This document shows positions 35,061-45,325 of a DNA stretch of 64,000 nucleotides, piece by piece (the first letter of the stretch is position 1; each line of letters begins with the position of its first letter). Source of the DNA: Qipengyuania aurantiaca. GTDB lineage: Bacteria > Pseudomonadota > Alphaproteobacteria > Sphingomonadales > Sphingomonadaceae. The notes beneath the pieces are model-generated. The model saw nothing but the letters and a program-made list of their open reading frames with translations. It had not been told where the DNA came from and searched no databases. Location: NCBI RefSeq assembly GCF_019711375.1, contig NZ_CP081295.1:1839501-1903500 (forward strand), given 5' to 3'. The position numbers and the translations under genes were made by a program.

Positions 35061-35977
35061 CCGAGCGGACCAGACCCGCCCCGCACGGCTGGCTCGTGCT
35101 CGACAAGCCGCGCGGGCTCGGTTCGACGCAGGCGGTCGGGCTGGTGAAGCGCGTGCTGCGGCAAGGTGGTTACAAGAAAACCAAGGTCGGGCATGGCGGA
35201 ACGCTCGATCCGCTGGCGGAAGGCGTGCTCCCTATTGCGCTTGGCGAGGCTACCAAGCTGGCGGGGCGGATGCTCGATGCCAGCAAGATCTACGATTTCA
35301 CGATCATCTTCGGCCAGCAGACCGACACGCTCGACACCGAGGGCGAGGTGGTCGAAACCTCCGATCGCATCCCGGCGCGGGAGGAGATCGAAGCGGTGCT
35401 TCCGCAGTTCACCGGCGCAATCGAGCAGGCCCCGCCCGCCTTTTCGGCGATCAAGATCGATGGCAAGCGCGCCTATGACCTCGCCCGCGCTGGGCAGGAC
35501 GTGGAGATGAAGCTGCGCGGTGTGACCATCCATGCGCTGGATTTCGTCGGGGCTACCGAGGGAGAGGTCACCCTCCGTGCGCATGTCTCAAAGGGCACAT
35601 ACATCCGTTCGCTTGCACGGGACATCGCACACGCGCTTGGAAGCTGCGGTCACGTCACCTATTTGAGGCGCATCAAGGCTGGCCCTTTCACCGATGAACA
35701 GGCGATTCCGCTGGACTCGGCAGAGGAAATCGCTATGGGCGCGCCAATCGAAAACCTTCTCCTGCCGCTAGAGGCGGGACTGGACGACATCCCGGTCCTT
35801 ACCCTCGAACCCGACAGCGCGCAGGCGGTCCGCCAGGGCCGGGTGTTGTCGGACCTGCCCCATAGCGACGGGCTCCACCTTGCGAAGCTGGGAAATACCC
35901 CGGTGGCCTTGATGGAACTCGAAGCTGGCTCGGCCAAGGTCGTGCGGGGTTTTAACCTACCGGATGTCGCGGAGTAG
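35057..35977 (+). CDS. truB: tRNA pseudouridine(55) synthase
   Basis: The 306-residue protein has the TruB active-site motif VGHGGTLDPLAEGVLP with its catalytic aspartate, APPAFSAIKIDGKRAYDLAR, and HVSKGTYIRSLARDI. TTG 35057 overlaps the previous stop as TTGA and is the only start that keeps the conserved GWLVLDKPRGLGST. It is followed at five bases by rpsO. Confidence 0.95.
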   Translation: MTERTRPAPHGWLVLDKPRGLGSTQAVGLVKRVLRQGGYKKTKVGHGGTLDPLAEGVLPIALGEATKLAGRMLDASKIYDFTIIFGQQTDTLDTEGEVVETSDRIPAREEIEAVLPQFTGAIEQAPPAFSAIKIDGKRAYDLARAGQDVEMKLRGVTIHALDFVGATEGEVTLRAHVSKGTYIRSLARDIAHALGSCGHVTYLRRIKAGPFTDEQAIPLDSAEEIAMGAPIENLLLPLEAGLDDIPVLTLEPDSAQAVRQGRVLSDLPHSDGLHLAKLGNTPVALMELEAGSAKVVRGFNLPDVAE

Positions 35978-35982
35978 AATGA

Positions 35983-36252
35983 ATGTCGGTTACCACCGAG
36001 CGTAAAGCTGAAATCATGAAGGATCACGCACAGGGCAAGGGCGACACCGGTTCGCCGGAAGTCCAGGTCGCGATCCTGACCGAGCGTATTCGCAACCTCA
36101 CCGATCACTTCAAGGCCAACCACAAGGACAACCACTCGCGTCGTGGTCTCCTCATGATGGTCAACAAGCGCCGCAACCTTCTCGCTTACCTGAAGAAGAA
36201 GGACGTCGAGCGTTACAACGCGCTGATCCAGAAGCTGGGTCTTCGCAAGTAA
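35983..36252 (+). CDS. rpsO: 30S ribosomal protein S15
   Basis: The 89-residue protein has the S15 signature: [22 protein letters not shown], then [11 protein letters not shown], then [12 protein letters not shown]. It binds the 16S rRNA central domain. It sits between truB and pnp, the conserved bacterial order. Confidence 0.98.
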   Translation: MSVTTERKAEIMKDHAQGKGDTGSPEVQVAILTERIRNLTDHFKANHKDNHSRRGLLMMVNKRRNLLAYLKKKDVERYNALIQKLGLRK

Positions 36253-36261
36253 GAGTTTCGG

Positions 36262-36293
36262 GAGGGGCGGCTCGGAAGGGCCGCCCCTCTTGC
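36262..36293 (+). terminator. Terminator or attenuator after rpsO
   Basis: A stem of GAGGGGCGGC with GCCGCCCCTC is followed by TTGCT, a weak T-run. It may end or attenuate rpsO transcription before pnp. The remaining 140 bases to pnp hold further short GC-rich inverted repeats and no gene. Confidence 0.6.
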
Positions 36294-36430
36294 TATCCGG
36301 CTCCGTGGTAATTCGGCCCCGGAGCGGACCCACGGGGCAGATGTAGTCCCCGAACCGGACCGGGACGGAATACCCGGCACAGTAGGCCCCGCGCGGCAAT
36401 GTGGCCTCCGCGGGTTCATAAGGAAAATAC

Positions 36431-38719
36431 ATGTTCGACAAGAAAACCGTATCGATCGAGTGGGGCGGAAAGACCCTCACCCTCGAAACCGGTCAGATCG
36501 CCCGTCAGGCTGACGGCGCCGTGCTGGCCACCTATGGCGAAACCGTGGTGCTCTGCGCCGTGACCGCCGCCAAGAACGTCAAGGAAGGCCAGGACTTCTT
36601 CCCGCTGACCGTTCACTACCAGGAAAAATTCTCCGCCGCGGGCCGTATCCCGGGTGGCTTCTTCAAGCGCGAAGGTCGCGCCACGGAGAAGGAAACGCTG
36701 ACTTCGCGCCTGATCGACCGCCCCGTGCGTCCGCTCTTCCCCGAAGGCTTCTACAACGAAATCAACGTCATCTGCCAGGTTCTCTCGTTCGACGGTGAGA
36801 CCGAACCCGATATCGTCGCGATGATTGCCGCTTCGGCCGCGCTGACTATCTCGGGCGTGCCCTTCATGGGCCCGATCGGCGCCGCACGCGTCGGCTTCCG
36901 CAATGGCGAATACGAACTGAACCCGAGCCTTGCCAACGCGCTCGACGAAGAAGGTCGCCTCGACCTCGTCGTCGCCGCCACGCAGGATGCGGTGATGATG
37001 GTCGAATCCGAAGCCAAGGAGCTGACCGAAGAGGAAATGCTCGGCGCCGTCATGTTCGCGCATGACGAAAGCCGCAAGGTCATCGGTGCGATCATCGATC
37101 TGGCTGAACAGGCTGCCAAGGATCCGTGGGAAATGGATACCTCGGACGACACCTCGGCGATCAAGGAAAAGCTTCGCGGCATCATCGGCGACGATATCGC
37201 CGCTGCCTACAAGCTGACCGACAAGTCGGCCCGCTCGGACGCGCTCAACGCGGCACGCGCCAAGGGAAAGGAAGCCTTCGCGGACGAAGAAGCGCAGACG
37301 CAGCTCGTCGCCAACAAGGCGGTGAAGAAGCTCGAAGCGGAAATCGTTCGCGGCGCCATCATCAAGGACGGCACCCGCATCGACGGCCGCAAGCTCGACC
37401 AGGTTCGCCCGATCGAAGCCATGGTCGGCCTGCTCCCGCGTACGCATGGTTCGGCGCTGTTTACCCGCGGTGAAACGCAGGCGATCTGCACCACCACGCT
37501 GGGCACCAAGGATGCCGAGCAGATGATCGATGGTCTGGAGGGTCTCTCCTACAACCACTTCATGCTGCACTATAACTTCCCGCCCTATTCGGTCGGTGAG
37601 GTCGGCCGCTTCGGTTTCACCGGTCGCCGCGAAACGGGTCACGGCAAGCTCGCATGGCGCGCTCTGCACCCCGTGCTGCCCGACCATGAAGACTTCCCCT
37701 ACACCATCCGCGTCCTGTCGGACATCACCGAGTCCAACGGCTCGAGCTCGATGGCGACCGTTTGCGGCGGCTGTCTTTCGATGATGGATGCTGGCGTTCC
37801 GATCGAACGTCCGGTTTCCGGCATCGCCATGGGCCTGATCCTCGAAGGCGACGAATTTGCTGTCCTGTCGGACATTCTGGGTGACGAAGATCACCTCGGC
37901 GACATGGACTTCAAGGTTGCCGGTTCGGAAGCTGGTATCACCACCATGCAGATGGACATCAAGGTTGCCGGCATCACGCAGGAAATCATGGCCAAGGCGC
38001 TGGAGCAGGCGAAAGCCGGTCGCCAGCACATCCTCGGCGAGATGGCCAAGGCGCTTGGTTCGGCACGTAGCGGCGTTTCCAAGCACGCTCCGCGTATCGA
38101 GACCATGCAGATCGACAAATCGAAGATCCGCGACGTCATCGGTACGGGCGGCAAGGTGATCCGCGAGATCGTCGCCGAAACCGGTGCAAAGGTCGACATC
38201 GACGACGAAGGCGTGATCAAGATTTCGTCGAGCAATGCCGACGAGATCGAAGCAGCACGCAAGTGGATCGAAGGCATCGTCGAAGAGGCGGAAGTCGGCA
38301 AGATCTACACCGGCAAGGTCGTCAACATCGTCGACTTCGGGGCATTCGTGAACTTCATGGGCGGCAAGGACGGTCTCGTCCACGTCAGCGAAATGAAGAA
38401 CGAGCGCGTCGAAAAGCCGACCGACGTCGTGTCGGAAGGCCAGGAAGTGAAGGTCAAGGTCCTCGAGATCGACCAGCGCGGCAAGGTCCGCCTGTCGATG
38501 CGCGTGGTCGACCAGGAAACCGGCGAAGAGCTGGAAGACACCCGTCCGCCGCGCGAACCGCGCGGTGACCGTGGCCCGCGTGGCGGCGGTGGCCGTGGCG
38601 GCGATCGTCGCGGCGGTGGTCGTGGCCCGCGTGGCGGCGGTCGTGACCGCGGCGGCGACCGTGGCGGCAACAACGACGGGGGCGGTGAAGCCCACGTGCC
38701 GGACTTCCTGAAGGACTAA
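36431..38719 (+). CDS. pnp: Polyribonucleotide nucleotidyltransferase (PNPase)
   Basis: The 762-residue protein has two RNase PH domains (about 10-225 and 310-545, with [22 protein letters not shown] and [13 protein letters not shown]), a KH domain with [11 protein letters not shown], an S1 domain (about 625-695), and an Arg/Gly-rich tail of about 50 residues. It degrades mRNA from the 3' end using phosphate and binds RNase E in degradosomes. The RGG-rich tail is longer than in E. coli. Confidence 0.97.
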   Translation: MFDKKTVSIEWGGKTLTLETGQIARQADGAVLATYGETVVLCAVTAAKNVKEGQDFFPLTVHYQEKFSAAGRIPGGFFKREGRATEKETLTSRLIDRPVRPLFPEGFYNEINVICQVLSFDGETEPDIVAMIAASAALTISGVPFMGPIGAARVGFRNGEYELNPSLANALDEEGRLDLVVAATQDAVMMVESEAKELTEEEMLGAVMFAHDESRKVIGAIIDLAEQAAKDPWEMDTSDDTSAIKEKLRGIIGDDIAAAYKLTDKSARSDALNAARAKGKEAFADEEAQTQLVANKAVKKLEAEIVRGAIIKDGTRIDGRKLDQVRPIEAMVGLLPRTHGSALFTRGETQAICTTTLGTKDAEQMIDGLEGLSYNHFMLHYNFPPYSVGEVGRFGFTGRRETGHGKLAWRALHPVLPDHEDFPYTIRVLSDITESNGSSSMATVCGGCLSMMDAGVPIERPVSGIAMGLILEGDEFAVLSDILGDEDHLGDMDFKVAGSEAGITTMQMDIKVAGITQEIMAKALEQAKAGRQHILGEMAKALGSARSGVSKHAPRIETMQIDKSKIRDVIGTGGKVIREIVAETGAKVDIDDEGVIKISSSNADEIEAARKWIEGIVEEAEVGKIYTGKVVNIVDFGAFVNFMGGKDGLVHVSEMKNERVEKPTDVVSEGQEVKVKVLEIDQRGKVRLSMRVVDQETGEELEDTRPPREPRGDRGPRGGGGRGGDRRGGGRGPRGGGRDRGGDRGGNNDGGGEAHVPDFLKD

Positions 38720-38742
38720 GTCTTTCAAAGCCAAGACATGAA

Positions 38743-38776
38743 GAGGGGCCGCGGGTTCGCCTGCGGCCCCTTTTTC
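38743..38776 (+). terminator. Intrinsic terminator after pnp
   Basis: A GC-rich stem (AGGGGCCGCGGG with CCTGCGGCCCCT) is followed by TTTTT. It closes the rimP-to-pnp region. Confidence 0.9.
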
Positions 38777-38898
38777 GTGCGCGGGGTGCAAATGTGCTAG
38801 ACCGTCGCTCCAACCGCAGACCGCCATCCAAGAGCCGAGTCGCGGAAGAATGAGAACGGATCGCTCGGTGTCGCTTGTCCAGCACGAGGGAGAGCGAA

Positions 38899-39960
38899 AT
38901 GGTCCAGCAGATCGACATGAACAAGGTAGAGGAACTCGCCGGCAAGGTGATTGGTGACGTGGCAGGTGCGATGAGCCTGTTCATGGCCTATATGGGCGAC
39001 AAGGCCGGGGTCTTCGACAAGCTCGACGGGCAGGGGCGCGTCTCGCTGGAGAAAGCGGCAGAGCTGACCGGCCTCAATCCCAAATACCTTCACCAGTGGC
39101 TCGGCTCGGTCTGCGCGGCGGGCTACATCACCTACCACGCCGAGGACGACAGTTTCGAGATCACGCCCGAGCAGGCGCTCATCATGGGCCGCGAGGGGCA
39201 GCCCGCCTGCATGCAGGGCTTTATCGAACTGCTGGTGGCGCAATATGCGGCGCACGAAAAGGCGGTCGAAACCTTCCAGACCGGCGAAGGGCGCGGCTGG
39301 GACCAGCACCTGCCATGCTGCTTCAACGGCATCGATCGCTTCTTCCGTCCCGGTTACGAAGCCAATCTTGTCGAGGAATGGATCCCGGCGCTCTCAGGCG
39401 TCGAGGCCAAGCTCAGGGACGGGGCGAGCATCGTCGACATCGGCTGCGGGCATGGCTCCTCAAGCATCCTCCTCGCCAAGGCTTTCCCCAACAGCACGGT
39501 CTACGGCATCGACTTCCACGAACCCTCGATCGAGGCCGCGCGCCAGCAGGCGCGAGAGGCCGGCGTCGACAATGTGAAGTTCGACGTCGCCCGCGCGCAG
39601 GATTACTCCGGCGAGGGCTACGATTTCGCCTGCATCTTCGACGCCTTGCACGACATGGGCGATCCCGTCGGCGCGGCGCGGCATATCCGCGAAACGCTGA
39701 AAGAGGATGGTACTCTGATGCTTGTCGAGCCGATGGCGGGCGACACCATGGCGGAGAACATGCACCCGCTCGGCCAGATCTTTTACGCTGGCTCCACGCT
39801 CATGTGCACGCCGGCCAGCCTGGCGCAGGAGGTCGGCCTTGGGCTTGGCGCGCAGGCGGGCCAGAAGCGGCTCACCGAAGTTCTCAACGAAGCGGGCTTT
39901 GCCAATGTGAAACGCGCCGCCGAAACGCCCACCAATATGGTGCTCGAAGTCACGAACTGA
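38899..39960 (+). CDS. SAM-dependent methyltransferase with N-terminal winged helix
   Basis: The 353-residue protein has an N-terminal helical/winged-helix dimerisation region (AAELTGLNPKYLHQWLGSV) and a class I methyltransferase domain with motif I IVDIGCGHGSSSILLAKAF, motif II VYGIDFHEP, and a FACIFDALHDMGDP motif. It resembles Rv2258c-like O-methyltransferases. The substrate is unknown. An AGGGAGAG site precedes ATG 38899. Confidence 0.85.
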   Translation: MVQQIDMNKVEELAGKVIGDVAGAMSLFMAYMGDKAGVFDKLDGQGRVSLEKAAELTGLNPKYLHQWLGSVCAAGYITYHAEDDSFEITPEQALIMGREGQPACMQGFIELLVAQYAAHEKAVETFQTGEGRGWDQHLPCCFNGIDRFFRPGYEANLVEEWIPALSGVEAKLRDGASIVDIGCGHGSSSILLAKAFPNSTVYGIDFHEPSIEAARQQAREAGVDNVKFDVARAQDYSGEGYDFACIFDALHDMGDPVGAARHIRETLKEDGTLMLVEPMAGDTMAENMHPLGQIFYAGSTLMCTPASLAQEVGLGLGAQAGQKRLTEVLNEAGFANVKRAAETPTNMVLEVTN

Positions 39961-40040
39961 CCCTCGAGCTAACCATGGCGCGCGGGAGCGTGGCGCGCTA
40001 AGGGGTGCGCCCCTTTCAACGCCTACCGAGAAGGCCTGCC

Positions 40041-40721
40041 ATGCTCCCGCGCGAAACCCTTGCCACTGCCGAGATCCCCGGAGGCGACACGCTGACGCTT
40101 GTCAGCCACGGGCGCGATTTCATCATCATGCTGGGGCGAAACGAGTTGATGGGCACGCGCATGCAGTTCAGCGAGGAACAGCTGGCCGAACTGACGCTGG
40201 CCGAACTGCGCACCTCGGCCCCTCGCGTCCTCATCGGCGGCTACGGCATGGGGTTCACCTATCGCAAGGCGCTGGAGAAGGGCGGGGCGAAGGCCGATAT
40301 CGTGGTGGCCGAGATCGTTCCGGAAATCCTCGAATGGGCGGAAGGGCCGCTGGCGCACCTCACAGGCGACACGCTCGACGATCCTCGTGGCGATGTCGTC
40401 CTGTGCAATGTCGCCGCGCTGATCGATGACGCCAACGATGGCACCTGCGCAAAATGGGACGCGATCCTGCTCGATGTCGACAACGGCCCCGACGGGATCG
40501 TGCGCGACGGCAACGAGCGGCTCTATTCGAAGACCGGCCTCGGCAAGGCGCGCGACGCGTTGAACCCCGGCGGAGTGCTGGCCGTATGGTCGGCCGCGCC
40601 CGACCATCGCTTCCGCATGAGGCTGAAGGACGCGGGCTTCGACGTGGAGGAGCGCACCGTGCGCGCGCGCCCGAACAACAAGGGACCGCGCCACACGATC
40701 TGGTTCGCGCGTAAGCGCTAG
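40041..40721 (+). CDS. Spermidine-synthase-like protein
   Basis: The 226-residue protein has the Rossmann core of the spermidine synthase fold: APRVLIGGYGMGFTYRKAL, then IVVAEIVPEILEWA, then AILLDVDNGPDG, then LNPGGVLAVWSA. The N-terminal beta domain of true spermidine synthases is shortened, so the polyamine role is uncertain and another methyl- or aminopropyl-transferase is possible. Its end overlaps the diguanylate cyclase gene tail to tail by four bases. Confidence 0.7.
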   Translation: MLPRETLATAEIPGGDTLTLVSHGRDFIIMLGRNELMGTRMQFSEEQLAELTLAELRTSAPRVLIGGYGMGFTYRKALEKGGAKADIVVAEIVPEILEWAEGPLAHLTGDTLDDPRGDVVLCNVAALIDDANDGTCAKWDAILLDVDNGPDGIVRDGNERLYSKTGLGKARDALNPGGVLAVWSAAPDHRFRMRLKDAGFDVEERTVRARPNNKGPRHTIWFARKR

Positions 40722-41908
40722 CCGGTAGTGGCGACCGGGCCGACTGAGGTTGCAGGCCGGAACTCGGTCAGCATCAGGCTGCGATTACGGCCCCCTTCCT
40801 TGGCGGCGTAAAGCGCCCGATCCGCGCGCTTCATGGCGGTGCTCAGCGTGTCGCCCGATTGCACAGCGGAAAGGCCGGCGCTGGCGGTAATCGGATAGGG
40901 TATTTCGGGAATATTCGCATGGACGGCCTGCGTAATGCGGCGCCGCGCGGCCTCGGCATCTTCCTGCCACGACTCCCCATAAAGCAGCAGGACGAATTCT
41001 TCTCCGCCAAGCCTTGCGACAAAGAGATTTCCGGCATCCAGCCCCTGCGCGATGGCGATCAGGACCTTGTCGCCGACATCATGGCCGAACTGGTCGTTGA
41101 TCCGCTTGAAGTGATCGCAATCGATCAGCGCGATGCCCTTGGGCCGGCGCGGCCCGTCGCTTTCGAAACGTTGCTCCAGTCCCCGGCGGTTGGCGATATT
41201 CGTCAGCGGGTCGAGGGCAGTTGCGAGTTTTGCCTCGCGCATATCGGCAATCGCGCGGTCGCGTTCCGATTTGATTGTCATGAAGCCGTCGGTCACGCCG
41301 GTCGCGGTGAAAATGAACTCGACCATCAGGGCCGCGCTCATGGCTTCCAGATAGAAAGGCATCATGCCGCCCACGAGCAGCTCATGGAGCAGCGCGGCGA
41401 TGGCGACTCCCAGGGCAGGGGTCCAGGCGAAGGCCTGGAATACCGCCGCGCGGCTGCCCTTCCGAATGGCACCGACCAGGCCGGTAATCAGCATGGCCAG
41501 GAGGCCGAGTACGAGGAGATCGTGCAGCCAGTCGAGCCTCTCGGCAAAGACGACCGAGGGAAGGAGCGCGATCGGGAGCAGGCTGAAGGGCAGCATGCGG
41601 CGCAGCAGCTTGCGCTCTTTCCGCGCGCGAACCCGCGCCTCGATAAAGGAGGCGAGCATCAATCCGGTGAAGGCGAGCCCCAGATCGGTCGCCAGCACGC
41701 CGATTAGCAACCGTTCCTGCGGGGACAAGAATTCGGGAGTGGGCATTCCCGGTGTGAGGCCCCACACCATGACGGCGACGGCAGTCACGCGGGCGACGAT
41801 CCAGATCAGGAAGGCGCGCCGAATCATCGGCAGCAGCGCAAGCGCGGTGCCGCCAAAGATGATCGCGCTGGCAAAGAATGCGCCCATGGCGGCGCTCGCC
41901 CAGTCCAT
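40718..41908 (-). CDS. Membrane-bound diguanylate cyclase (GGDEF)
   Basis: The 396-residue protein has an N-terminal region of about seven hydrophobic helices (about 5-215), a short coil, and a GGDEF domain. It has DPLTNIANRRGLEQRF, DCDHFKRINDQFGHDVGDKVL, the active-site variant GGEEF (301-305), and a C-terminal ADRALYAAKEGGRN. The GGEEF form is catalytically competent in the family, so c-di-GMP synthesis is expected. The input signal is unknown; no EAL domain is present. Confidence 0.92.
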   Translation of the reverse strand: MDWASAAMGAFFASAIIFGGTALALLPMIRRAFLIWIVARVTAVAVMVWGLTPGMPTPEFLSPQERLLIGVLATDLGLAFTGLMLASFIEARVRARKERKLLRRMLPFSLLPIALLPSVVFAERLDWLHDLLVLGLLAMLITGLVGAIRKGSRAAVFQAFAWTPALGVAIAALLHELLVGGMMPFYLEAMSAALMVEFIFTATGVTDGFMTIKSERDRAIADMREAKLATALDPLTNIANRRGLEQRFESDGPRRPKGIALIDCDHFKRINDQFGHDVGDKVLIAIAQGLDAGNLFVARLGGEEFVLLLYGESWQEDAEAARRRITQAVHANIPEIPYPITASAGLSAVQSGDTLSTAMKRADRALYAAKEGGRNRSLMLTEFRPATSVGPVATTG

Positions 41909-42104
41909 TTCCTGCCCCTGCTTGCCTTCCTCGCCCCATGCGAGGATCCGGCCATTCTGCCCCGTCCTAGTCTCAAGGCTTGAGATATTGGTGAAGGAGC
42001 GTGGTAAGTATCGTGGAAAGATTTGGGGAGAAGCCCGAATATTCCAATGGTTGCAGGACTTAACAGTCGGCCAGGGGAGGCCTTAACGCCTCTTGCACCG
42101 AACA
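41909..42104. other. Intergenic region, no gene seen
   Basis: The stretch between the diguanylate cyclase start and the gcrA terminator presumably holds the cyclase promoter. No coding frame with family support is present. Confidence 0.5.
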
Positions 42105-42139
42105 CAAAAACCCCGCCACTCCGTTTGGAAGGGCGGGGT
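42105..42139 (-). terminator. Intrinsic terminator of gcrA
   Basis: Read on the minus strand, ACCCCGCC and GGCGGGGT form a stem followed by TTTTTG, 22 bases after the gcrA stop. Confidence 0.85.
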
Positions 42140-42161
42140 CTTTGAAAAACTTATTGAGCGG

Positions 42162-42839
42162 TCAGCGCACGCGCGGTCCGCCGAAAGGCAGGGGGGGAGG
42201 GGGACGGCGCGCACCGCGGGGCAGCTGGGCCTGGTAGGCGCGTCCGCAATGCTCGACGCAATAGGGGAAGCCGGGGTTCACGGCCTCGCCGCAGAAATGG
42301 AAGTCGGGTTCACCCGGATGGCCCATCGGCCAGCGGCAGACCTTGTCCGACAGGTCGAGCAGGCTGGTCTTGTCGGCGATCTCGGGGCTCGGCTTGGCCG
42401 GCACGAGGCGGCGCGGCGGGGCGGGCGGGATCGGTGGCTGCTGGTCGCCCGGGCCCTGGCGCAGGAAGCCGCCCGGACCGACCGAGACGATCTTGGGCAG
42501 GTCGGGGCGCTTGTCCGGCAGCGGCTGCGAGGGGATCGCGGCATCGGCCGAGGGCGCCGGCTTGGCAGCGGGCTTGGCCGGAGCGGGAGCCGGCGTAGGC
42601 GCAGGGCGCGGCGCGGCCTTCTTTGCGACCGGCTTGGGAGCAGGCTTGGGCTTGGGCGCGGCTTTCTTCTTTTCCGCCGCCTTCACCGGCGAGGGGCGCG
42701 ACTTGAGGCCAAGGCGGTGGGCCTTGCCGATCACCGCGTTGCGGCTGACGCCGCCCAGCTCGTCGGCGATCTGGCTGGCGGTGGAGCCGCCTTCCCACAT
42801 TTTCTTCAGCGTCGCGATCCGTTCGTCGGTCCAGCTCAT
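42162..42839 (-). CDS. gcrA: GcrA cell cycle regulator
   Basis: The 225-residue protein has the GcrA DNA-binding start MSWTDERIATLKKMWEGG and SRNAVIGKAHRLGLKSRPSP. A long Ala/Pro/Lys-rich linker (about 50-150) follows, then the C-terminal conserved block VCRWPMGHPGEPDFHFCG and CVEHCGRAYQ with cysteines and histidines. GcrA binds sigma-70 and methylated promoters in alphaproteobacterial cell-cycle control. ATG 42839 is preferred to a TTG two codons upstream. Confidence 0.95.
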   Translation of the reverse strand: MSWTDERIATLKKMWEGGSTASQIADELGGVSRNAVIGKAHRLGLKSRPSPVKAAEKKKAAPKPKPAPKPVAKKAAPRPAPTPAPAPAKPAAKPAPSADAAIPSQPLPDKRPDLPKIVSVGPGGFLRQGPGDQQPPIPPAPPRRLVPAKPSPEIADKTSLLDLSDKVCRWPMGHPGEPDFHFCGEAVNPGFPYCVEHCGRAYQAQLPRGARRPPPPLPFGGPRVR

Positions 42840-42912
42840 GCGCAATCAATATCCTTCGTGTCTCCACCGGCCACGCTTGCCAGCGGAAGTGCTTGGCCCT
42901 AGGCGCGAGCCC

Positions 42913-43818
42913 ATGGCCGATCAAGTCCAACCCGTCCCCGCCACGCATTCGGGCAGCGATGATGCCTCTTTCACCGATAATACGGGTAAGGGGAGGGGCA
43001 GTTTCCCGAAACGCGGAGAACCGGTGATCACCGGGCTGAACCGCGTGGGACTATGGAGCCTCTATATTAAGGAGGTTCGCCGGTTTCTCAAGGTCCAGAC
43101 GCAGACGATCTGGGCTCCGGCGGTCACGACGCTGCTGTTTCTCGTCATCTTCACCGTCGCGCTGGGCCGCGAAGGGCGCGAAGTGCTGGGCGTGAACTTC
43201 GCCACCTTCGTCGCGCCGGGGCTGATCGTGATGGGCATGATGCAGAACGCCTTTGCCAATTCCAGCTTCTCGCTGCTGTCGGGCAAGATCCAGGGCACGA
43301 TCATCGACCTGCTGATGCCGCCGCTCTCGACCGGCGAGTTGATGACCGGCATCGTGGCCGCTGCGGTGACCCGCGCGATCGCCGTCGGAGGCGCGGTGGC
43401 GCTTGCCATGCTGTTCTATCCCGGCGTCGACCTCTCGCTGGCGCACCCATGGGCGGTGGCATGGTTCGGCCTGATGGGCGCCATCATGCTCGCGCTGATG
43501 GGCCTGCTCGCCTCTATCTGGGCGGAGAAGTTCGATCACAACGCGGCCGTGTCCAATTTCGTTATCGCGCCGCTCAGCCTACTGTCGGGCACGTTCTATG
43601 TAATCGACAACCTCGCGCCCGCTTTCCAGGCCATCAGCCGGCTGAACCCGTTCTTCTACGTGATCAGCGGTTTCCGCTTCGGCTTCCTCGGGCAAAGCGA
43701 CATCGGGGACACCAATGCGGCGCTGGTGCAAAGCGCCATCGGGCTGGGCGTCTTCAACTTGGTTTTCGCCTTCGTGGTCTACCGCATTCTCGCCTCGGGC
43801 TGGAAAATCCGCAGCTGA
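42913..43818 (+). CDS. ABC-2 type transporter permease
   Basis: The 301-residue protein has six hydrophobic helices after a polar N-terminus of about 50 residues. It has [24 protein letters not shown] and [33 protein letters not shown] segments, the pattern of YadH/NodJ permeases. No ATP-binding partner gene is adjacent. The exported substrate is unknown. The start could be further in, near residue 38. Confidence 0.85.
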   Translation: MADQVQPVPATHSGSDDASFTDNTGKGRGSFPKRGEPVITGLNRVGLWSLYIKEVRRFLKVQTQTIWAPAVTTLLFLVIFTVALGREGREVLGVNFATFVAPGLIVMGMMQNAFANSSFSLLSGKIQGTIIDLLMPPLSTGELMTGIVAAAVTRAIAVGGAVALAMLFYPGVDLSLAHPWAVAWFGLMGAIMLALMGLLASIWAEKFDHNAAVSNFVIAPLSLLSGTFYVIDNLAPAFQAISRLNPFFYVISGFRFGFLGQSDIGDTNAALVQSAIGLGVFNLVFAFVVYRILASGWKIRS

Positions 43819-43872
43819 TTTCGGCTTTTCCTGAAGGCTGACAGACGCTAAATCCCGTCTCCAGCCTGGAAC

Positions 43873-43948
<76 letters not shown>

Positions 43949-43954
43949 GGCGGT

Positions 43955-44749
43955 TTATTCCCCCAGCCGCGCCTCGATCGCCTCGCTCAGCTCGCGCAGA
44001 CGTGCCGCGTTGTAGCCGAGGTCGGAGAGGCCCACGCGGCTGACCGAACGCAGGTCGATTATCCCGTCACCTACGCGCGCGACGACATCGTCCTTGAAGC
44101 CGAAGGCGAAGGTCTCCGCCGTGCCCTCGACCGTTCCGGCCTGCACGTCGCTGCGGATGTCGGCAAGGCCGATGTCGCTCATCGCTGCGGAAACTTGCGC
44201 CATGGCGTCCGAGCGGTCCATGGTGAAGGGGATCGGCTGAAGCTCCGGATAGGATTCCGCGATGATCTGCGCGTGGCTCTGGCTCGCCAGCGGGCTGTCG
44301 GACATACCGTCCTTCCACGCGTCGAGCTCGCCCAGAGGCGTTGCGTAATCGTTCACCGGATTGGCTCCGATCTCCTGGCGCGCGGCCATGGTGGCGGCGG
44401 AGAAGCTGGGCGGATTGGCCGTGTCGGTCGCCACATCGTGGATCGGCGGCACGCTGGAGGCGGTGTTGGCGACGGAAAGCAGCCCGGCCATCAGCGTCGC
44501 GGGGATGGCCAGCGCCAGCGCGGCTTTCCACCACTGGCCGCGCGGCCCTTTCCATAAGGCGAGCACCAGCGCGACGAGCGCCACCAGAGCGGTGATCGCA
44601 ATCAGGATCGGCCCGGCGCTGCGCACCATCGTGCCGAGTGCAAACTTCCAGTCGACCATGCCGAACTTGGGCCCGAAAACAGCAACCGCGAACCAGAGTA
44701 GCAGCGCGAGGGCCAGCCACAGGGCGTATTTGGGCAGTTTCGCGATCAT
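43955..44749 (-). CDS. DUF1499 membrane protein
   Basis: The 264-residue protein has three hydrophobic helices in the first 100 residues (about 9-27, 47-66, 75-96). A soluble domain follows with a [15 protein letters not shown] segment and a C-terminal [25 protein letters not shown] ending ([16 protein letters not shown]), which is the DUF1499 signature. Its function is unknown. It lies 14 bases after queF on the same strand. Confidence 0.8.
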   Translation of the reverse strand: MIAKLPKYALWLALALLLWFAVAVFGPKFGMVDWKFALGTMVRSAGPILIAITALVALVALVLALWKGPRGQWWKAALALAIPATLMAGLLSVANTASSVPPIHDVATDTANPPSFSAATMAARQEIGANPVNDYATPLGELDAWKDGMSDSPLASQSHAQIIAESYPELQPIPFTMDRSDAMAQVSAAMSDIGLADIRSDVQAGTVEGTAETFAFGFKDDVVARVGDGIIDLRSVSRVGLSDLGYNAARLRELSEAIEARLGE

Positions 44750-44763
44750 CGTGTTTCCTCTCC

Positions 44764-45222
44764 TCAACCGCGTCCACGGTAGGACGAAACGCCCTGGTCG
44801 GGAACCCAGAGGCCTTCAGGCATCGGTCCGCTCTGCCAGAACACGTCGATCGGGATGCCGCCGCGCGGGTACCAATAGCCGCCGATGCGCAGCCATTTGG
44901 GTGCCATTTCCTCGAACAGGCGCTGGCCGATGCCGACGGTCACGTCCTCGTGGAACCCGCAATGGTTGCGGAAGGAGCCGAGAAAGAGCTTGAGGCTCTT
45001 CGATTCGACGATGGTCTCGCCGGGCGCGTAATCGAGCACGAGATGCGCGAAATCGGGCTGACCGGTCACCGGGCAGAGCGAGGTGAACTCGGGCGCGGCG
45101 AAGCGCACCATGTAAAGCTGGCCCTTGCGCGGATTTGGCACGTAATCGAGTTCGGCCTCGTCCGGCGAGGTGGGCAGGGGGCTGTTCTCGCCCAGGAACT
45201 TGGGTTTGGCTGTGTCGCTCAT
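44764..45222 (-). CDS. queF: NADPH-dependent 7-cyano-7-deazaguanine reductase QueF
   Basis: The 152-residue unimodular QueF has the catalytic cysteine in [16 protein letters not shown], the [15 protein letters not shown] motif, and [10 protein letters not shown]. It reduces preQ0 to preQ1 in queuosine synthesis. ATG 45222 ([11 protein letters not shown]) is used; an upstream in-frame ATG at 45231 would add three residues. The other que genes are not nearby. Confidence 0.95.
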   Translation of the reverse strand: MSDTAKPKFLGENSPLPTSPDEAELDYVPNPRKGQLYMVRFAAPEFTSLCPVTGQPDFAHLVLDYAPGETIVESKSLKLFLGSFRNHCGFHEDVTVGIGQRLFEEMAPKWLRIGGYWYPRGGIPIDVFWQSGPMPEGLWVPDQGVSSYRGRG

Positions 45223-45325
45223 GCCGCGCATCTGCCGCGAATGCCGCGCGTGCGCAAGCCGGGGCTTGGAAGTCGGCGCTTCAGTGCCTATTCAGCGCGC
45301 CGATCCGATCAGGCCCCCTTTGCCC

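Noticed and set aside
36294..36430. Riboswitch or RNase III leader hairpin before pnp
   Set aside because: GC-rich inverted repeats are present, but I could not draw a convincing long duplex or a known riboswitch core.
36416..38827. Minus-strand open frame of 803 codons
   Set aside because: Antisense to pnp; the product is His/Asp/Ala-rich as expected from reversed PNPase codons.
38777..38898. SAM- or SAH-responsive riboswitch before the methyltransferase
   Set aside because: No conserved core of these classes could be recognised in the 120 bases.
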